64,000 nucleotides of DNA from Candidatus Eiseniibacteriota bacterium (GTDB taxonomy: Bacteria; Eisenbacteria; RBG-16-71-46; CAIMUX01): positions 25,785 to 89,784 of the forward strand of contig CAIMUX010000051.1 of the NCBI GenBank assembly GCA_903844735.1, given 5' to 3'. Of this stretch, positions 43,144 to 51,898 are shown in pieces. A model generated the notes under the pieces. It saw only the letters and a list, made by a program, of their open reading frames with translations. It was not told the origin of the DNA and ran no database searches. The first letter of the stretch is position 1. Each line of letters starts with the position of its first letter. The position numbers and the translations under genes are program-made.

Positions 43144-45356
43144 ACGCGGCCGTTCCGACGCCTGATGCCCCGCCGCGCATTCCGCTGCGCGAGCGGCTCC
43201 GCTCGATCCCGATCCGCACGCATCGGATTCTCGCCCTGGCAGTGGTCGTGCTCGCCGGCATGACTCTCATTCCGTGGCCGTGGTCGTTCCATGGGTTGCG
43301 CTACGAATTGGGTCGGGTCCAGCCCTCGACCGTCATTGCCGATTTCGACTTTCCGGTTCTGAAGGAACCGCTTGAGCTGGAACGCGAGCGGGCCGCGCGC
43401 GCGGGCGACATTCCTGCAGAGGTCATGCGCAGCGACTCCGCCTCCACGACTGCCTATGCTCGACTCGATGAGTTGATGGAGAAGGTTCGTACTCTGCGCA
43501 GCGCGCGGGGGCGAGGTGACGTGCTGCTGCCTCTCTCGCAGGAAACTCTGGTGCCGTTACTGGTGGGGGACAACGCGGGCCCTCTCTTGCACGAGGTGGA
43601 GAATCTGCTGCAGGACGTGATGCAGCGGGGGTTCGTTTCGACCGACCTAGCGGGGCAATTGGCGGGGTTTCGCTCGGTTCGGGTCCGCGACCCGCTGGGC
43701 GACGTCACTGTCCCGCGCGAGCAGCTCCTTACCCCCGACCGGGTGCGCGAGCTGGCACGGGCCCGTGCCGCCGCGCGCGGCGTGCCGGCGGAGGCCATGG
43801 CGGAGATCGTTCTCTTCTGCGCCGTGCCGAACCTTGTTTTTGACCCGACCGGGACGACGGAGATGGTGGACCAGGCGGTGGCGGGCGTCGACCCGTCTGC
43901 TGGGCGCGTGCTCAAGGGAGAGAAGATCATCGGTGCGCACGAGCGGATTACCGGGGAGAAACTGCGCGTGCTTCTCTCGTACGAGTACTGGCGCCACGAG
44001 CGCGGCGGTTCCGGCAGCCTCCTTGCGGTCCTGTTGCCGATGCTGGGCCGGCTTCTCCTGCTGTTCCTTGCCCTCGGGCTTTTCGTGGCCTACGTCCGGC
44101 TGAACCGGCCTGAGCTGCTGGAGCACCCGGACGATTTCTGGCTCTTAGCACTCCTCGAGTCGCTTGTCTTGGTCTCGGCGGCGGTGCTGGTGCGAGCGCT
44201 GCAGCTTCCGCCGACCTTCGTTCCGGTGGCGACGGTCTCCATTCTGGTGACGCTTCTCTTCGACGAGCAACTGGCGCTGGCGGCGTCGATGCTGCCGCTG
44301 CTCTTGGTGGCGGTGTTGGCGGGGGCAGGCTCGCAATTCATCGTCGTCATCGGCGTCGGCGCCATCGCCACCGTGCTGCTCACGCATGCCGTGCGGCAGC
44401 GCACCCAGTTTTTTCAGCACCTGTCGTTGCTCCCGGCCATCCACCTCGGGATGCTGGTGGCCGTAGCGCTGGTCGACTCCGACCCGCTGGCCGGTCTGCT
44501 GCGGGATGGGGCGGTGGTGGCGGCGAACCCGCTTCTTTCGGCGGCGCTGGCGCTCTTCCTGCTGCCGCACGCCGAAGCCGCTTTCGGTCGCTGTAGCGAC
44601 ATTTCGCTGCGCGAGTTTCAGGATCTGAATCGACCGCTCTTGCGCCGGCTCATGATGGGCGCGCCGGGCACGTATCACCATTCGATTCTCGTGGGGGCGC
44701 TGGCCGAGTCGGCGGCATTGGTGTCGGCGGCGAATCCGGTTCTTGCCCGGGTCATCGGTATGTACCACGACATTGGGAAGATCGCCAAACCGGAGTATTT
44801 CCCCGAGAACATCGGGATCGGCGTACGCAATCCGCACGACAAGCTGGCCCCGTCCATGACCCGGCTCATCCTCGAATCGCACATCCGCGACGGGGTGGCG
44901 CTGGCGCGGGAGGAGCGGCTGCCGCGGCCGGTGATCGAGGGGATCCGCGAGCATCACGGGATCTCGGTCATGGGCGCGGCGTGGCGCAAAGCCCGCAAAC
45001 AGGATGCGGCAGCGCGCCAGGAGGAGTACCGGTACCCCGGCCCGCGTCCCACGAGGCGTGAGTCCGCCCTCGTTTTGCTGGCCAACGAGGTGGAGCAGGC
45101 GGCGCGGGGGCTGGAGAACCCGACGCCGAGCCGGATCAAGGGACTGGTCCACCGGGTAGTGCAGGACAACCTCGAGAGCTGGAATCTCGACGACAGCGGG
45201 CTCTCTTTGAGCGACATCGCTCGAGTGCGGGACAGCTTTGTCCCCATTCTCGCCGCCGCCTTCCGGGGGCGCGTTCAAAGTGACCGCGGGAGTGACGATG
45301 CCAATTTCCGCGAGAAACCTTCCCGTCGCGGTTCGGACCCGCGGGGCCGTCGCTGA
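43140..45356 (+). CDS. 7TM-HD hydrolase, PgpH-like (probable cyclic dinucleotide phosphodiesterase)
   Basis: 738 residues. One N-terminal helix (about 30-48), an extracytoplasmic 7TMR-HDED domain (about 60-280), seven transmembrane helices (about 285-470) and a cytoplasmic HD domain. The HD site includes GTYHHSILVGALAE, IGMYHDIGKIAKPEYF near residue 540 with the His-Asp pair, and EGIREHHGISVM. PgpH in Listeria hydrolyses c-di-AMP; whether this protein does is not shown by sequence, and no c-di-AMP synthase is in the window. It lies between ybeZ and ybeY, the conserved position. The GTG start overlaps the ybeZ stop. Confidence 0.9.
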   Translation: MNAAVPTPDAPPRIPLRERLRSIPIRTHRILALAVVVLAGMTLIPWPWSFHGLRYELGRVQPSTVIADFDFPVLKEPLELERERAARAGDIPAEVMRSDSASTTAYARLDELMEKVRTLRSARGRGDVLLPLSQETLVPLLVGDNAGPLLHEVENLLQDVMQRGFVSTDLAGQLAGFRSVRVRDPLGDVTVPREQLLTPDRVRELARARAAARGVPAEAMAEIVLFCAVPNLVFDPTGTTEMVDQAVAGVDPSAGRVLKGEKIIGAHERITGEKLRVLLSYEYWRHERGGSGSLLAVLLPMLGRLLLLFLALGLFVAYVRLNRPELLEHPDDFWLLALLESLVLVSAAVLVRALQLPPTFVPVATVSILVTLLFDEQLALAASMLPLLLVAVLAGAGSQFIVVIGVGAIATVLLTHAVRQRTQFFQHLSLLPAIHLGMLVAVALVDSDPLAGLLRDGAVVAANPLLSAALALFLLPHAEAAFGRCSDISLREFQDLNRPLLRRLMMGAPGTYHHSILVGALAESAALVSAANPVLARVIGMYHDIGKIAKPEYFPENIGIGVRNPHDKLAPSMTRLILESHIRDGVALAREERLPRPVIEGIREHHGISVMGAAWRKARKQDAAARQEEYRYPGPRPTRRESALVLLANEVEQAARGLENPTPSRIKGLVHRVVQDNLESWNLDDSGLSLSDIARVRDSFVPILAAAFRGRVQSDRGSDDANFREKPSRRGSDPRGRR

Positions 45357-45873
45357 TCGCGGCGCTCTGCGCGTGCTCCTGCGCCGTTGTCTCGACTCGG
45401 GAGCCACGGCGTCGGGGACGGGACTGGGTCTGGTTTTGGCTGGGGATCGTCTCGTGCGGCGGCTCAATCGCGAGTGGCGCGGGAAGGACTATCCCACCGA
45501 TGTCCTCTCATTTCCCGCGGGAGACCCGCCGCCGCTGCCTCCGGGCGCGGAGCCGTCGCCGGGTCCATACCTCGGCGAGATTGTGATCTCGGTGCCGCGC
45601 TGCCGCGAGCAGGCCGCGAAGCAGGGCGTGGATCCCGGCGTCGAGCTGGCTCGGCTTGTCATCCACGGGGCATTGCACCTGCTTGGGTACGATCACAACG
45701 ACACGACGGATCGCGTGCGCATGCAGGCGCGCGAGCGGAAACTGCGCGCGTGGGCGGCGGAGAGCGGGATCGGCCCCGGAATGCTGATGTTGCCCGGCCT
45801 GGCCGCGGCGGGCCGCACCCCCCGGAGCCTCGCCACTACAACCCCGGCTCGTCGGAGCGGGAGCGGCACGTGA
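45298..45873 (+). CDS. ybeY: rRNA maturation endonuclease YbeY
   Basis: 191 residues from the ATG at 45298, which lies inside the end of the 7TM-HD gene (59-base overlap). Zn-dependent endoribonuclease for 16S rRNA 3' end maturation and ribosome quality control. Signature: VIHGALHLLGYDHNDT, with the HxxxHxxGxxH zinc ligands near residues 122-132. YPTDVLSFPAGDPPPLPPG and GEIVISVPRCREQA precede it. The C-terminal 35 residues are a Pro/Arg/Ser-rich extension. The stop overlaps the GTG of the next gene. Confidence 0.93.
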   Translation: MPISARNLPVAVRTRGAVADRGALRVLLRRCLDSGATASGTGLGLVLAGDRLVRRLNREWRGKDYPTDVLSFPAGDPPPLPPGAEPSPGPYLGEIVISVPRCREQAAKQGVDPGVELARLVIHGALHLLGYDHNDTTDRVRMQARERKLRAWAAESGIGPGMLMLPGLAAAGRTPRSLATTTPARRSGSGT

Positions 45874-46754
45874 TCGAATGGTTCCTACCCTTGGTGGGCC
45901 TGCTCCTGCTTCCAGTCGCGGGCGCTGCACTGGATGCCACTGCCGATACTCGCTCCGCCGGCCTCCGCCGATCCCTGTCGGCCGCGGCCCACCTGTCATC
46001 GGCGTTCTGCGTGGCTCTCGTTGCCGCCCTTGCCGGACGCCGGCCGGGTCATCCGGGCTGGGACCACAGCATCATCGTCTTGGTCATGATCGCGGGAGCG
46101 ACTTGGGTGGAGGCGGTCTTCCTGTCCGGCATCCGTATGCACCATCGGCAAGCATCCCGTCGGCGGGCGGCGGGCGTGGATGTCGGGTTCCCCGGTGTGA
46201 CGCGGGCTGGTGGGATCGAGTCCACGGGCGGAGCGAGCGAGCTGAGTGCCGAAGGGGAGGCGCTACTTGTGCGGGTCCTCGCCCTCGAGTCGCTGCCGGT
46301 CGAGTCGATCATGACCCCGGGCGAGCGGGTCGCGGCTGTGGATGGCACTGTCTCGCTCGCCGACGCTGTTGAGCGGATGCGGGCTTGCGGTCACACTCGC
46401 CTGCCCGTGACCGTGGAGGGCTCGCTTGACCGCATCCTCGGCGTGGTTCACGCCAAGGACTTAGTGCCGATCATGGTGGACGGGGGAATCGCCTCGCCGC
46501 TGCGTCGGCACGTGCGGCGCTGCCTGCGTGTGCCGCGGGACCAGCCCGTGGCCAGACTCTTGGCCGACTTCCGACGCAATCGTGTCCACTTCGGCATCGT
46601 GACCGATCCGCTGGGATGCACCCTCGGGCTGGTTACGATGGGGGATGTCTTTGCGCATCTCGCGGGACTGCCGACGGCGGGAAAGGCCGATGCACCGGCC
46701 CCGGGAGGAAGCACGGACTTGGGCGGCCGAGCAGGCGGGGGAGGGGCAGGATGA
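45870..46754 (+). CDS. CBS-domain membrane protein (CNNM/CorC-like, first of two)
   Basis: 294 residues from the GTG at 45870 (overlapping the ybeY stop). Three hydrophobic helices (about residues 4-20, 35-55, 65-90) take the place of a DUF21 domain but are divergent. A CBS pair follows: VESIMTPGERVAAVDGTVSL, HTRLPVTVEGSLDRILGVVH, then HFGIVTDPLGCTLGLVTMGD. No C-terminal CorC/HlyC domain. CNNM/CorC relatives are linked to Mg or Co efflux. The next gene encodes a second, fuller member, so the two may work as a heteromer. The Gly/Ala-rich end suggests a flexible tail. Confidence 0.78.
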   Translation: MIEWFLPLVGLLLLPVAGAALDATADTRSAGLRRSLSAAAHLSSAFCVALVAALAGRRPGHPGWDHSIIVLVMIAGATWVEAVFLSGIRMHHRQASRRRAAGVDVGFPGVTRAGGIESTGGASELSAEGEALLVRVLALESLPVESIMTPGERVAAVDGTVSLADAVERMRACGHTRLPVTVEGSLDRILGVVHAKDLVPIMVDGGIASPLRRHVRRCLRVPRDQPVARLLADFRRNRVHFGIVTDPLGCTLGLVTMGDVFAHLAGLPTAGKADAPAPGGSTDLGGRAGGGGAG

Positions 46755-47929
46755 TGACGCCCTCCCCAATGCCTCTTCTGCCGCTCGCTGGAGCGGGGCT
46801 GGCTTGGGTGCTACTCCTGATGGCCGCCTGGGATGGTGCCGCACGCCGGCGCGAGCGGCAGTCTGCGGCCTGTGGACCCGCCACGCATGATGCGGTGGAG
46901 GTCCGCCTGGCGGCTTGGCCGTTCTTCGGTGTGATTCTTTGGGGAGTTGTGTCGGGCGCTCCGACCGGGGAGTTCCTTCGCGGATTCCACGGCCTTGCGA
47001 TACCCCTCGCGCTGGTACCTGCGGCTGCGCTCGCGGCGTTGGGACTGGGGATCATGGCCGGGCGCGCGGGTTCCCTCCCGCCGGGTGTGCGCTGGATTCT
47101 CACGCCCTATCACGGTCTGGCCGGCTGGATTCTTTGGCTGCGCGCGTTGGCGCGACGGCGCGACCTGGCCGCCGGCTCTCCCGAGGCCGCGGCAGCGATG
47201 GCGGAGGCAACCGCGCCGGAGGGCTCACCGCGTCGTGGGGTCCGCGACCTCGCGGAGTTCCGGCTGGAGGAGGTCATGATTCCGCGCTCTCAGGTGGCGG
47301 CGTTGCAGGGATCGGTCCCGGTGCGCGACGCGGTGGCCGAAGTGCGCCGCAGGCCCCACGCGCTCTACCCGGTGCACGGTGATTCGGTGGACCAGCCTCT
47401 GGGCGTGGTGCGCATCCTCGACCTGGCGGAGCCCGGCGCCCGCGACCGACCGGTGCGCGACCTGGTCCGCCCAGCGCCGATCCTTCCCGAAACGATGCGG
47501 GGACTGCGCCTGTTTCGCGACTTGGCCTCGGCGCCGATCCCGGCGGCTCTCGTGGTGGACGAGTACGGCGGCATGGCCGGGCTCGTCACGGTGGAGGATC
47601 TGGTGGAGGTGCTCGTGGGCGACCTCGAGGGGGAGCACGAGGTGATCCGAACGCGGATCGTCGAGCGGAGTCCGGGGGCGTGGCGCGTCGACGGAACCTG
47701 CACCATCGAGGAGTTCAACCGGCGTCTCGGCGCCCTGCTGCCGGAAGGGGAGTACGAGACGGTGGCCGGGCTCGTCATCGATCGGCTCGGCGCCATCCCG
47801 CCGCCGGGCGAGGAGGTGATTCTACCCGGGGTGCGGCTGACCGTAGAGCAAGCCACCGACCGGCGCATCCTCTGGGTGGGGGCCGAGCGGACGGATGGGC
47901 ATCGGGGCGCCGCGGAGAGCGGGGCGTGA
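46751..47929 (+). CDS. CNNM/hemolysin-family membrane protein with CBS and CorC domains
   Basis: 392 residues, ATG overlapping the upstream stop (ATGATGA). About four hydrophobic helices at the N-terminus replace or diverge from DUF21. The CBS pair contains LEEVMIPRSQVAALQGSVPV, HALYPVHGDSVDQPLGVVRI and IPAALVVDEYGGMAGLVTVE. The C-terminal CorC/HlyC (transporter-associated) domain has WRVDGTCTIEEFNRRLGALL and YETVAGLVIDRLGAIPPPGE. Members are envelope metal transport or regulatory proteins. Position between ybeY and recO matches the corC/ybeX neighbourhood of many genomes. The stop overlaps the recO GTG. Confidence 0.88.
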   Translation: MMTPSPMPLLPLAGAGLAWVLLLMAAWDGAARRRERQSAACGPATHDAVEVRLAAWPFFGVILWGVVSGAPTGEFLRGFHGLAIPLALVPAAALAALGLGIMAGRAGSLPPGVRWILTPYHGLAGWILWLRALARRRDLAAGSPEAAAAMAEATAPEGSPRRGVRDLAEFRLEEVMIPRSQVAALQGSVPVRDAVAEVRRRPHALYPVHGDSVDQPLGVVRILDLAEPGARDRPVRDLVRPAPILPETMRGLRLFRDLASAPIPAALVVDEYGGMAGLVTVEDLVEVLVGDLEGEHEVIRTRIVERSPGAWRVDGTCTIEEFNRRLGALLPEGEYETVAGLVIDRLGAIPPPGEEVILPGVRLTVEQATDRRILWVGAERTDGHRGAAESGA

Positions 47930-48768
47930 TCTCGGCCCTGGTCTCCTGCGAGGGGATTGTCCTGCGCAATCTGCGCCATGGGGAGACGAGCCGGATCGCC
48001 ACGCTGCTGACGCCCGAGCTGGGCAAGATCGGTGTCATGGCGAAGGGGGCGCGTGATCCGAAGTCACCGTTCGGCGCATCCCTGGAATTTCTCTCCCACG
48101 GTTCGTTCGTGGTCTATCACCACCCCGGACGCGATCTGCACTTCCTCCGTTCCGGCGCACTCGAACGCGAGTTCCGCGGCCTGTTTCGCGATTCCGACCG
48201 GTTCATTCTCGGTTCGGCCTTTGCGGAGTTCCTCGAGCGTGTGTTGCAGGGCGAGGAACCGGCATGCGAGCTCTTCGACTTTGCGCTCCAGGGTCTTCAG
48301 GTGCTGGAGACCGCGCCGCGGCCCGCGCTGCCTGAGCTCTTTCGCGGGATGCAGTTGCGGGTTGCTTCGATTCTCGGCTATGCGCCGCGGCTGGAGCAGT
48401 GTCTGCGATGCGGATGTGCGGTGGGGGAGGCCGAGTCGGCGGCGGCACGGGGCGCGTGGACCTTCCTGCCGTCGGACGGTGGTGTGCTTTGTCCCGAATG
48501 CGGGGCGCGGGAGCCGGTGGACGCCGGGCCGCGGCTTTCATTCCGGGCGCTGCGGCGGCTCCGGGCGATGGCGTTGGGTCGCTCCAACGGGGCAACGCCG
48601 GGGCACGCTGCGGCTGTGGTCCGCGAGCGACCGTCGGCTCCCGATCCTGCCTGGATCGCCCTTCTCGATGGGTTGGTGGAGGATTTCCTTCGCTACCACC
48701 TTGATTCGTATCGCGGACTTCGCGCGCTGGGAGCCTTGTCCGGGGGCGGTTCCGGCGCGTCGGGATAG
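47926..48768 (+). CDS. recO: DNA repair protein RecO
   Basis: 280 residues from the GTG at 47926 (overlaps the upstream stop). RecO anneals DNA and helps load RecA on SSB-coated DNA. The N-terminal OB-fold shows EGIVLRNLRHGETSRIATLL, then GKIGVMAKGARDPKSPFGAS. The C-terminal helical domain carries a zinc knuckle, CLRCGCAVG with VLCPECG. LDGLVEDFLRYHLDSYRGLR is the typical end. Last gene of the long overlapping run from 41326; a 426-base intergenic region with a large inverted repeat follows. Confidence 0.93.
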   Translation: MISALVSCEGIVLRNLRHGETSRIATLLTPELGKIGVMAKGARDPKSPFGASLEFLSHGSFVVYHHPGRDLHFLRSGALEREFRGLFRDSDRFILGSAFAEFLERVLQGEEPACELFDFALQGLQVLETAPRPALPELFRGMQLRVASILGYAPRLEQCLRCGCAVGEAESAAARGAWTFLPSDGGVLCPECGAREPVDAGPRLSFRALRRLRAMALGRSNGATPGHAAAVVRERPSAPDPAWIALLDGLVEDFLRYHLDSYRGLRALGALSGGGSGASG

Positions 48769-49194
48769 GGGACCAGAGGACGGGGGCCTGAGATTCGGCG
48801 TAGACAGGCTTCGGGTTTCAGGCTTCAATTCGTGGCTTCCAGAGACGGCTCGACGCTCTCCGGCCCGAGGCCTGAAGCCTGAAGCCCGAAGCCCGAAGCC
48901 AGTCGTATTCCCTACTCCGAATTTCAGATCGTCCGCAGAGAGTCTTGTCGTCCGTGACCGATCCTCTCGCAGGCACCCGCTGGCACTTTGCGAGGATCGC
49001 GAGGGCCAAGCAGAAGGTGCTTGACCGACCACGCACCAGGAGCCACAGTATCGCGGACTTTCGTGTCGGTGTGGTCTGACCCCATCCGACGCTGGTCTGG
49101 GCCGAAGACGTCTGCAACGCATGTCTGTGCGCCCGGGGGTGACGGGCATCCAGCCGACATATCATTCATGTGGAGTGTTGGAGGACCGACGGCT
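48769..49194. other. 426-base intergenic region with a long inverted repeat
   Basis: Holds the 140-bp imperfect palindrome at 48788-48927. The rest (48930-49194) shows no supported gene. A TTGGAGGACC ribosome binding region near its end serves the gene at 49195. Confidence 0.6.
48788..48927. repeat. Long palindromic repeat, fullest copy of the dispersed intergenic family (copy 5)
   Basis: Left arm: CTGAGATTCGGCGTAG (48788-48803) and a 21-base block at 48807-48827. Right arm: a 21-base block at 48873-48893 and CTACTCCGAATTTCAG (48912-48927). The 16-base arms pair with two mismatches, and the 21-base arms (core GGCTTCGGG-TTCAGGCTTCA) with one. The section 48846-48891 is repeated at 61969-62014 in the opposite orientation with three differences in 46 bases. 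Confidence 0.85.
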
Positions 49195-49602
49195 ATGTCA
49201 ACGAAACAGCCGGCATTCAGGTTCGCCGTACCGGTGCTCATCGCTGTCCTGTTGCTTACCCCGATTCTTCCGGAGTTGGCGCTTGCCCAGGAAGCCACCG
49301 ACGCGTGCGCGAATGCGACAGCGGCCGTGAGTCGGAACATTTCTGGGGGAATCTGGATCGCTGCCGGTTTCTTTGGGTGCATTTTCGGGCTGGTCCTCGC
49401 CTATGCTATTGAACCGAACCCGCCGGCAACAGCATTGGTTGGGAAGTCGCCGGAGTATGTTGCGTCGTACATCGATTGCTACAGGAGTGCAACGAAGAGT
49501 AAACAGACTAATAGCGCCTGGATCGGATGCGGTGGCTGCGCGTTAGCGTGCGCAATTTACTTCATCGGGCTCGCCGCGGCCGTAGACGACTCTTCGTACT
49601 GA
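49195..49602 (+). CDS. Exported two-helix protein of unknown function
   Basis: 135 residues from the ATG at 49195 (GGAGG ten bases upstream). Signal peptide PVLIAVLLLTPILPELALAQ. The mature part has GIWIAAGFFGCIFGLVLAYA as a first transmembrane helix, then KSPEYVASYIDCYRSATKSK, a block I associate with conserved hypothetical envelope proteins, and a second helix (CGGCALACAIYFIGLAAAV). Six Cys residues, unusual for its size. It lies 91 bases before the LolA-like gene and could belong to that operon. No known function. Confidence 0.65.
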   Translation: MSTKQPAFRFAVPVLIAVLLLTPILPELALAQEATDACANATAAVSRNISGGIWIAAGFFGCIFGLVLAYAIEPNPPATALVGKSPEYVASYIDCYRSATKSKQTNSAWIGCGGCALACAIYFIGLAAAVDDSSY

Positions 49603-49693
49603 CGGGATCGGCTCTCGGGATCGGTTCATGGCCAAGACGTCTTCCCTGTGCCATCCGATCAGCGCTCGGGGTTTCAGATTGAGAGGAGTGCTC

Positions 49694-50416
49694 TTGCACA
49701 AAGGCCTGCTTGCGCTCATCTCACTTTTTCTCTGCCCGTCGACAGGCGCCGCTCAGCCACCCACCCTCGAATCGAATTCGATTCGGACACTCTCTGTCGC
49801 CTTCGCCCGCTCTTGGACTCCGCTCCAAGGAACGGAAGAGAGAAGTTCGGGGCGCCTCTACTACCAGGCCCCAGGCCCCGTGCTCGTTCAGGTAGAGTTG
49901 CCGGTGCGACAGATTCTTCAACTTGACGGCGCGCACCTGCGGATCTTCTATCCCGCGCAAGGGCAGGCCTTCGACATCCTGATGACCGACGGCCAGACCC
50001 TTCCCTTCTTCCAGGCCTATCTTCAGTCGGTCACGGAGAACTTCGGGCAGGTGATGCTGGGATATAGGCTAGTCGGGCACGAGTCCCGCCATGACACTCT
50101 TGTCACGTCGTGGGCGGCACCGAAGAAGGATGGCAAATCCCTTGGGACAGCCACGATGGCGCAGCGAAGCGGTCGCCTGCAATGGTTGGCGCTCTTCGAC
50201 GCGAAAGGGGCGCGGGTCGTTCTGTACAGTTGCGGGGACTATGACAGCACCTCCGGGCTTGCCCTGCCCGGCAAGGTCAGCGTCGATGTCGACCGTGGGA
50301 CGAGCCGGGGTAGAGAAGTCGTTTCCTACTGGGACTCTGTCGTGAACAAGGATCTCCCGGAGTGGGTCACTTCCTTTCAGCTTCCGGTCGATGCCGTTGT
50401 GAAAGACCTTCGCTAG
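49694..50416 (+). CDS. LolA-like outer-membrane lipoprotein carrier family protein
   Basis: 240 residues from the TTG at 49694, chosen because GAGAGGAG lies five bases upstream and the product then starts with a compact signal peptide (HKGLLALISLFLCPSTGAAQ); an ATG at 49628 would add 22 residues. SGRLYYQAPGPVLVQVELPV, then DGAHLRIFYPAQGQAFDIL, fits the LolA/LppX half-barrel pattern, where an unclosed beta sheet shields lipoprotein acyl chains in the periplasm. This is a divergent LolA-like protein, not the canonical LolA. It is followed by YidD and two membrane/TPR proteins in close spacing, which suggests a dedicated envelope-transport operon. Confidence 0.68.
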   Translation: MHKGLLALISLFLCPSTGAAQPPTLESNSIRTLSVAFARSWTPLQGTEERSSGRLYYQAPGPVLVQVELPVRQILQLDGAHLRIFYPAQGQAFDILMTDGQTLPFFQAYLQSVTENFGQVMLGYRLVGHESRHDTLVTSWAAPKKDGKSLGTATMAQRSGRLQWLALFDAKGARVVLYSCGDYDSTSGLALPGKVSVDVDRGTSRGREVVSYWDSVVNKDLPEWVTSFQLPVDAVVKDLR

Positions 50417-50501
50417 GCAAAGGAGAACCAGAGCCCTGTCGAATTCCATAGCTGCTTGCGACCAGGGGGCGCCGTCCACCCGATTCTCCCGACCCGTCCT
50501 C

Positions 50502-50981
50502 GTGCTCGGCATTCTGTCCTTGCTGCTCGGCGGTGCCGGGCAGGCGCGATGCGCTTCGCTTCAGGACGACTGGCGGCTTCTTCAGGACGTCCGTTCCGCC
50601 CTGAACGTCCGCCAACACGAATCCGACGAAGGTGACTTGGCGGTTCAGGAGTCGCGGAACAGGGTGCCGAGCCGGCCGCACCTCTCTTCCATGGATCTCT
50701 TCTCCATCTTCACCATCACGCTCTACCAAAAGTTTCTTTCCAGTCAGGATGCGCCGGTGTGCAATTACGAGCCGTCCTGTTCCCAATACGGACAGGCGAC
50801 GATTCGATCTCGGGGCGTCCTCCTTGGGTCGCTTATGACCAGCGACCGCCTCCAGCGATGTATCGGGGCGGCCCGCAGGTACTACCCGCTAGATCCAAAG
50901 ACCCTAACGGCCCTGGATCCGGTCCCGACAAATCAGGCGCGCGAAGACTCCGTTCGATCCCTTCCCTCGATCTATCCATGA
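50502..50981 (+). CDS. yidD: YidD family protein (membrane protein insertion efficiency factor-like), with signal-like N-terminus
   Basis: 159 residues if the GTG at 50502 is used. The YidD core (about residues 68-140) shows TITLYQKFLSSQDAPVCNYE, PSCSQYGQATI and RLQRCIGAARRYYPLDP, including the Cys-x-x-x-x-x-Cys-Ser pattern. Canonical YidD is about 75-85 residues, encoded beside rnpA/yidC; here there is an N-terminal hydrophobic segment and a charged linker, and the neighbours are LolA-like and TPR proteins. No ribosome binding site precedes the GTG; an AGGAGA nine bases before an in-frame CTG at 50436 would give 181 residues and a better signal peptide. The stop overlaps the next ATG. Confidence 0.8.
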   Translation: MLGILSLLLGGAGQARCASLQDDWRLLQDVRSALNVRQHESDEGDLAVQESRNRVPSRPHLSSMDLFSIFTITLYQKFLSSQDAPVCNYEPSCSQYGQATIRSRGVLLGSLMTSDRLQRCIGAARRYYPLDPKTLTALDPVPTNQAREDSVRSLPSIYP

Positions 50982-51898
50982 TTCGGCGGCACGTGTTCCG
51001 ATGCGCCCTTCTGGCCGGACTACTCGTCCACGCCAGCGCGGGCAGGTCCTCAGGGGCAGATGGTCAGGCCTACGATGCCGAGAAGGTGAAACAGTTCGCA
51101 GGATCGCTTTTTTTCGAAGGGGAGTATCGGTCGGCCGCGGTCGAGTACCAGAGGTACTTCCTTTGCCTGGCGGATTCTCAGATCGCAGAGAAGGAGTATG
51201 CTTGGCTGCGGACGATCGAGTCCTACCGACTAGGCGGGAGGATCGACCTTGCGATTCGGCAGATCGACTCGCTGGAGGTCTGGCCGCCCTGCTCGGATTC
51301 AACCCGTTGCTGGGCTGGGATTCAGCGGGCCATCTGCCTGCATGACGAAGGGAACCACGCTGCGGCCCTCAAAGTCGCGGAGCGTCCCGGCGGATCTCGA
51401 TGCGGTGGTCGAAGGCTGGAATTTAATCGTGCGATCCTTTCCGTGGGCGAGCGAATCCACCTCGGGATGTTCCGCAACGCCTCGATGATCGCCGACAGCG
51501 CACTCGCAGGTGGCTTAGTGCGAGATCCCAGGGCCGGGAGCCTCCAAAGGCTCGGGATTCTGGCCAGGGATGCTTCGACGTTGCGACCGCCTGATCCGCA
51601 TGCCGCGGCCGCTCTGTCCATCCTTGTCCCCGGTCTCGGCAAGGTCTACTCGAGGCACAAGTTCGAGGGAGTCTACGCGTTTGTGCTGAACGGTCTGGCG
51701 GTTTGGCAGTCGATCGACGGGTTTCACGATGACGGCAAGTCCTCGGTTAAGGGCTGGACTGCGGGGGCGATCGGCGTTCTGCTCTACCTCGGCAACATCT
51801 ATGGATCTGCCGACATCGCGATTCGCGAGAGAGAGGCCGAGCGCAAGGCTTTCCTCCGGCAGGTAGATCAGACGATGATCCTCGGGATGCAGCGGTGA
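50978..51898 (+). CDS. Exported TPR-like protein with C-terminal membrane region (paralogue 1)
   Basis: 306 residues. The ATG overlaps the YidD stop (ATGA). Signal peptide FRCALLAGLLVHASAG. Residues about 35-200 are helical and TPR-like (SLFFEGEYRSAAVEYQRYFL, EYAWLRTIESYRLGGRIDLA). From about residue 215, AALSILVPGLGKVYSRHKFE and GVYAFVLNGLAVWQS, then YLGNIYGSADIAIREREAER, resemble the DUF5683-like ending of FCB envelope proteins. The next gene has the same layout. Role unknown; likely works with LolA-like and YidD proteins. Confidence 0.72.
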   Translation: MIRRHVFRCALLAGLLVHASAGRSSGADGQAYDAEKVKQFAGSLFFEGEYRSAAVEYQRYFLCLADSQIAEKEYAWLRTIESYRLGGRIDLAIRQIDSLEVWPPCSDSTRCWAGIQRAICLHDEGNHAAALKVAERPGGSRCGGRRLEFNRAILSVGERIHLGMFRNASMIADSALAGGLVRDPRAGSLQRLGILARDASTLRPPDPHAAAALSILVPGLGKVYSRHKFEGVYAFVLNGLAVWQSIDGFHDDGKSSVKGWTAGAIGVLLYLGNIYGSADIAIREREAERKAFLRQVDQTMILGMQR

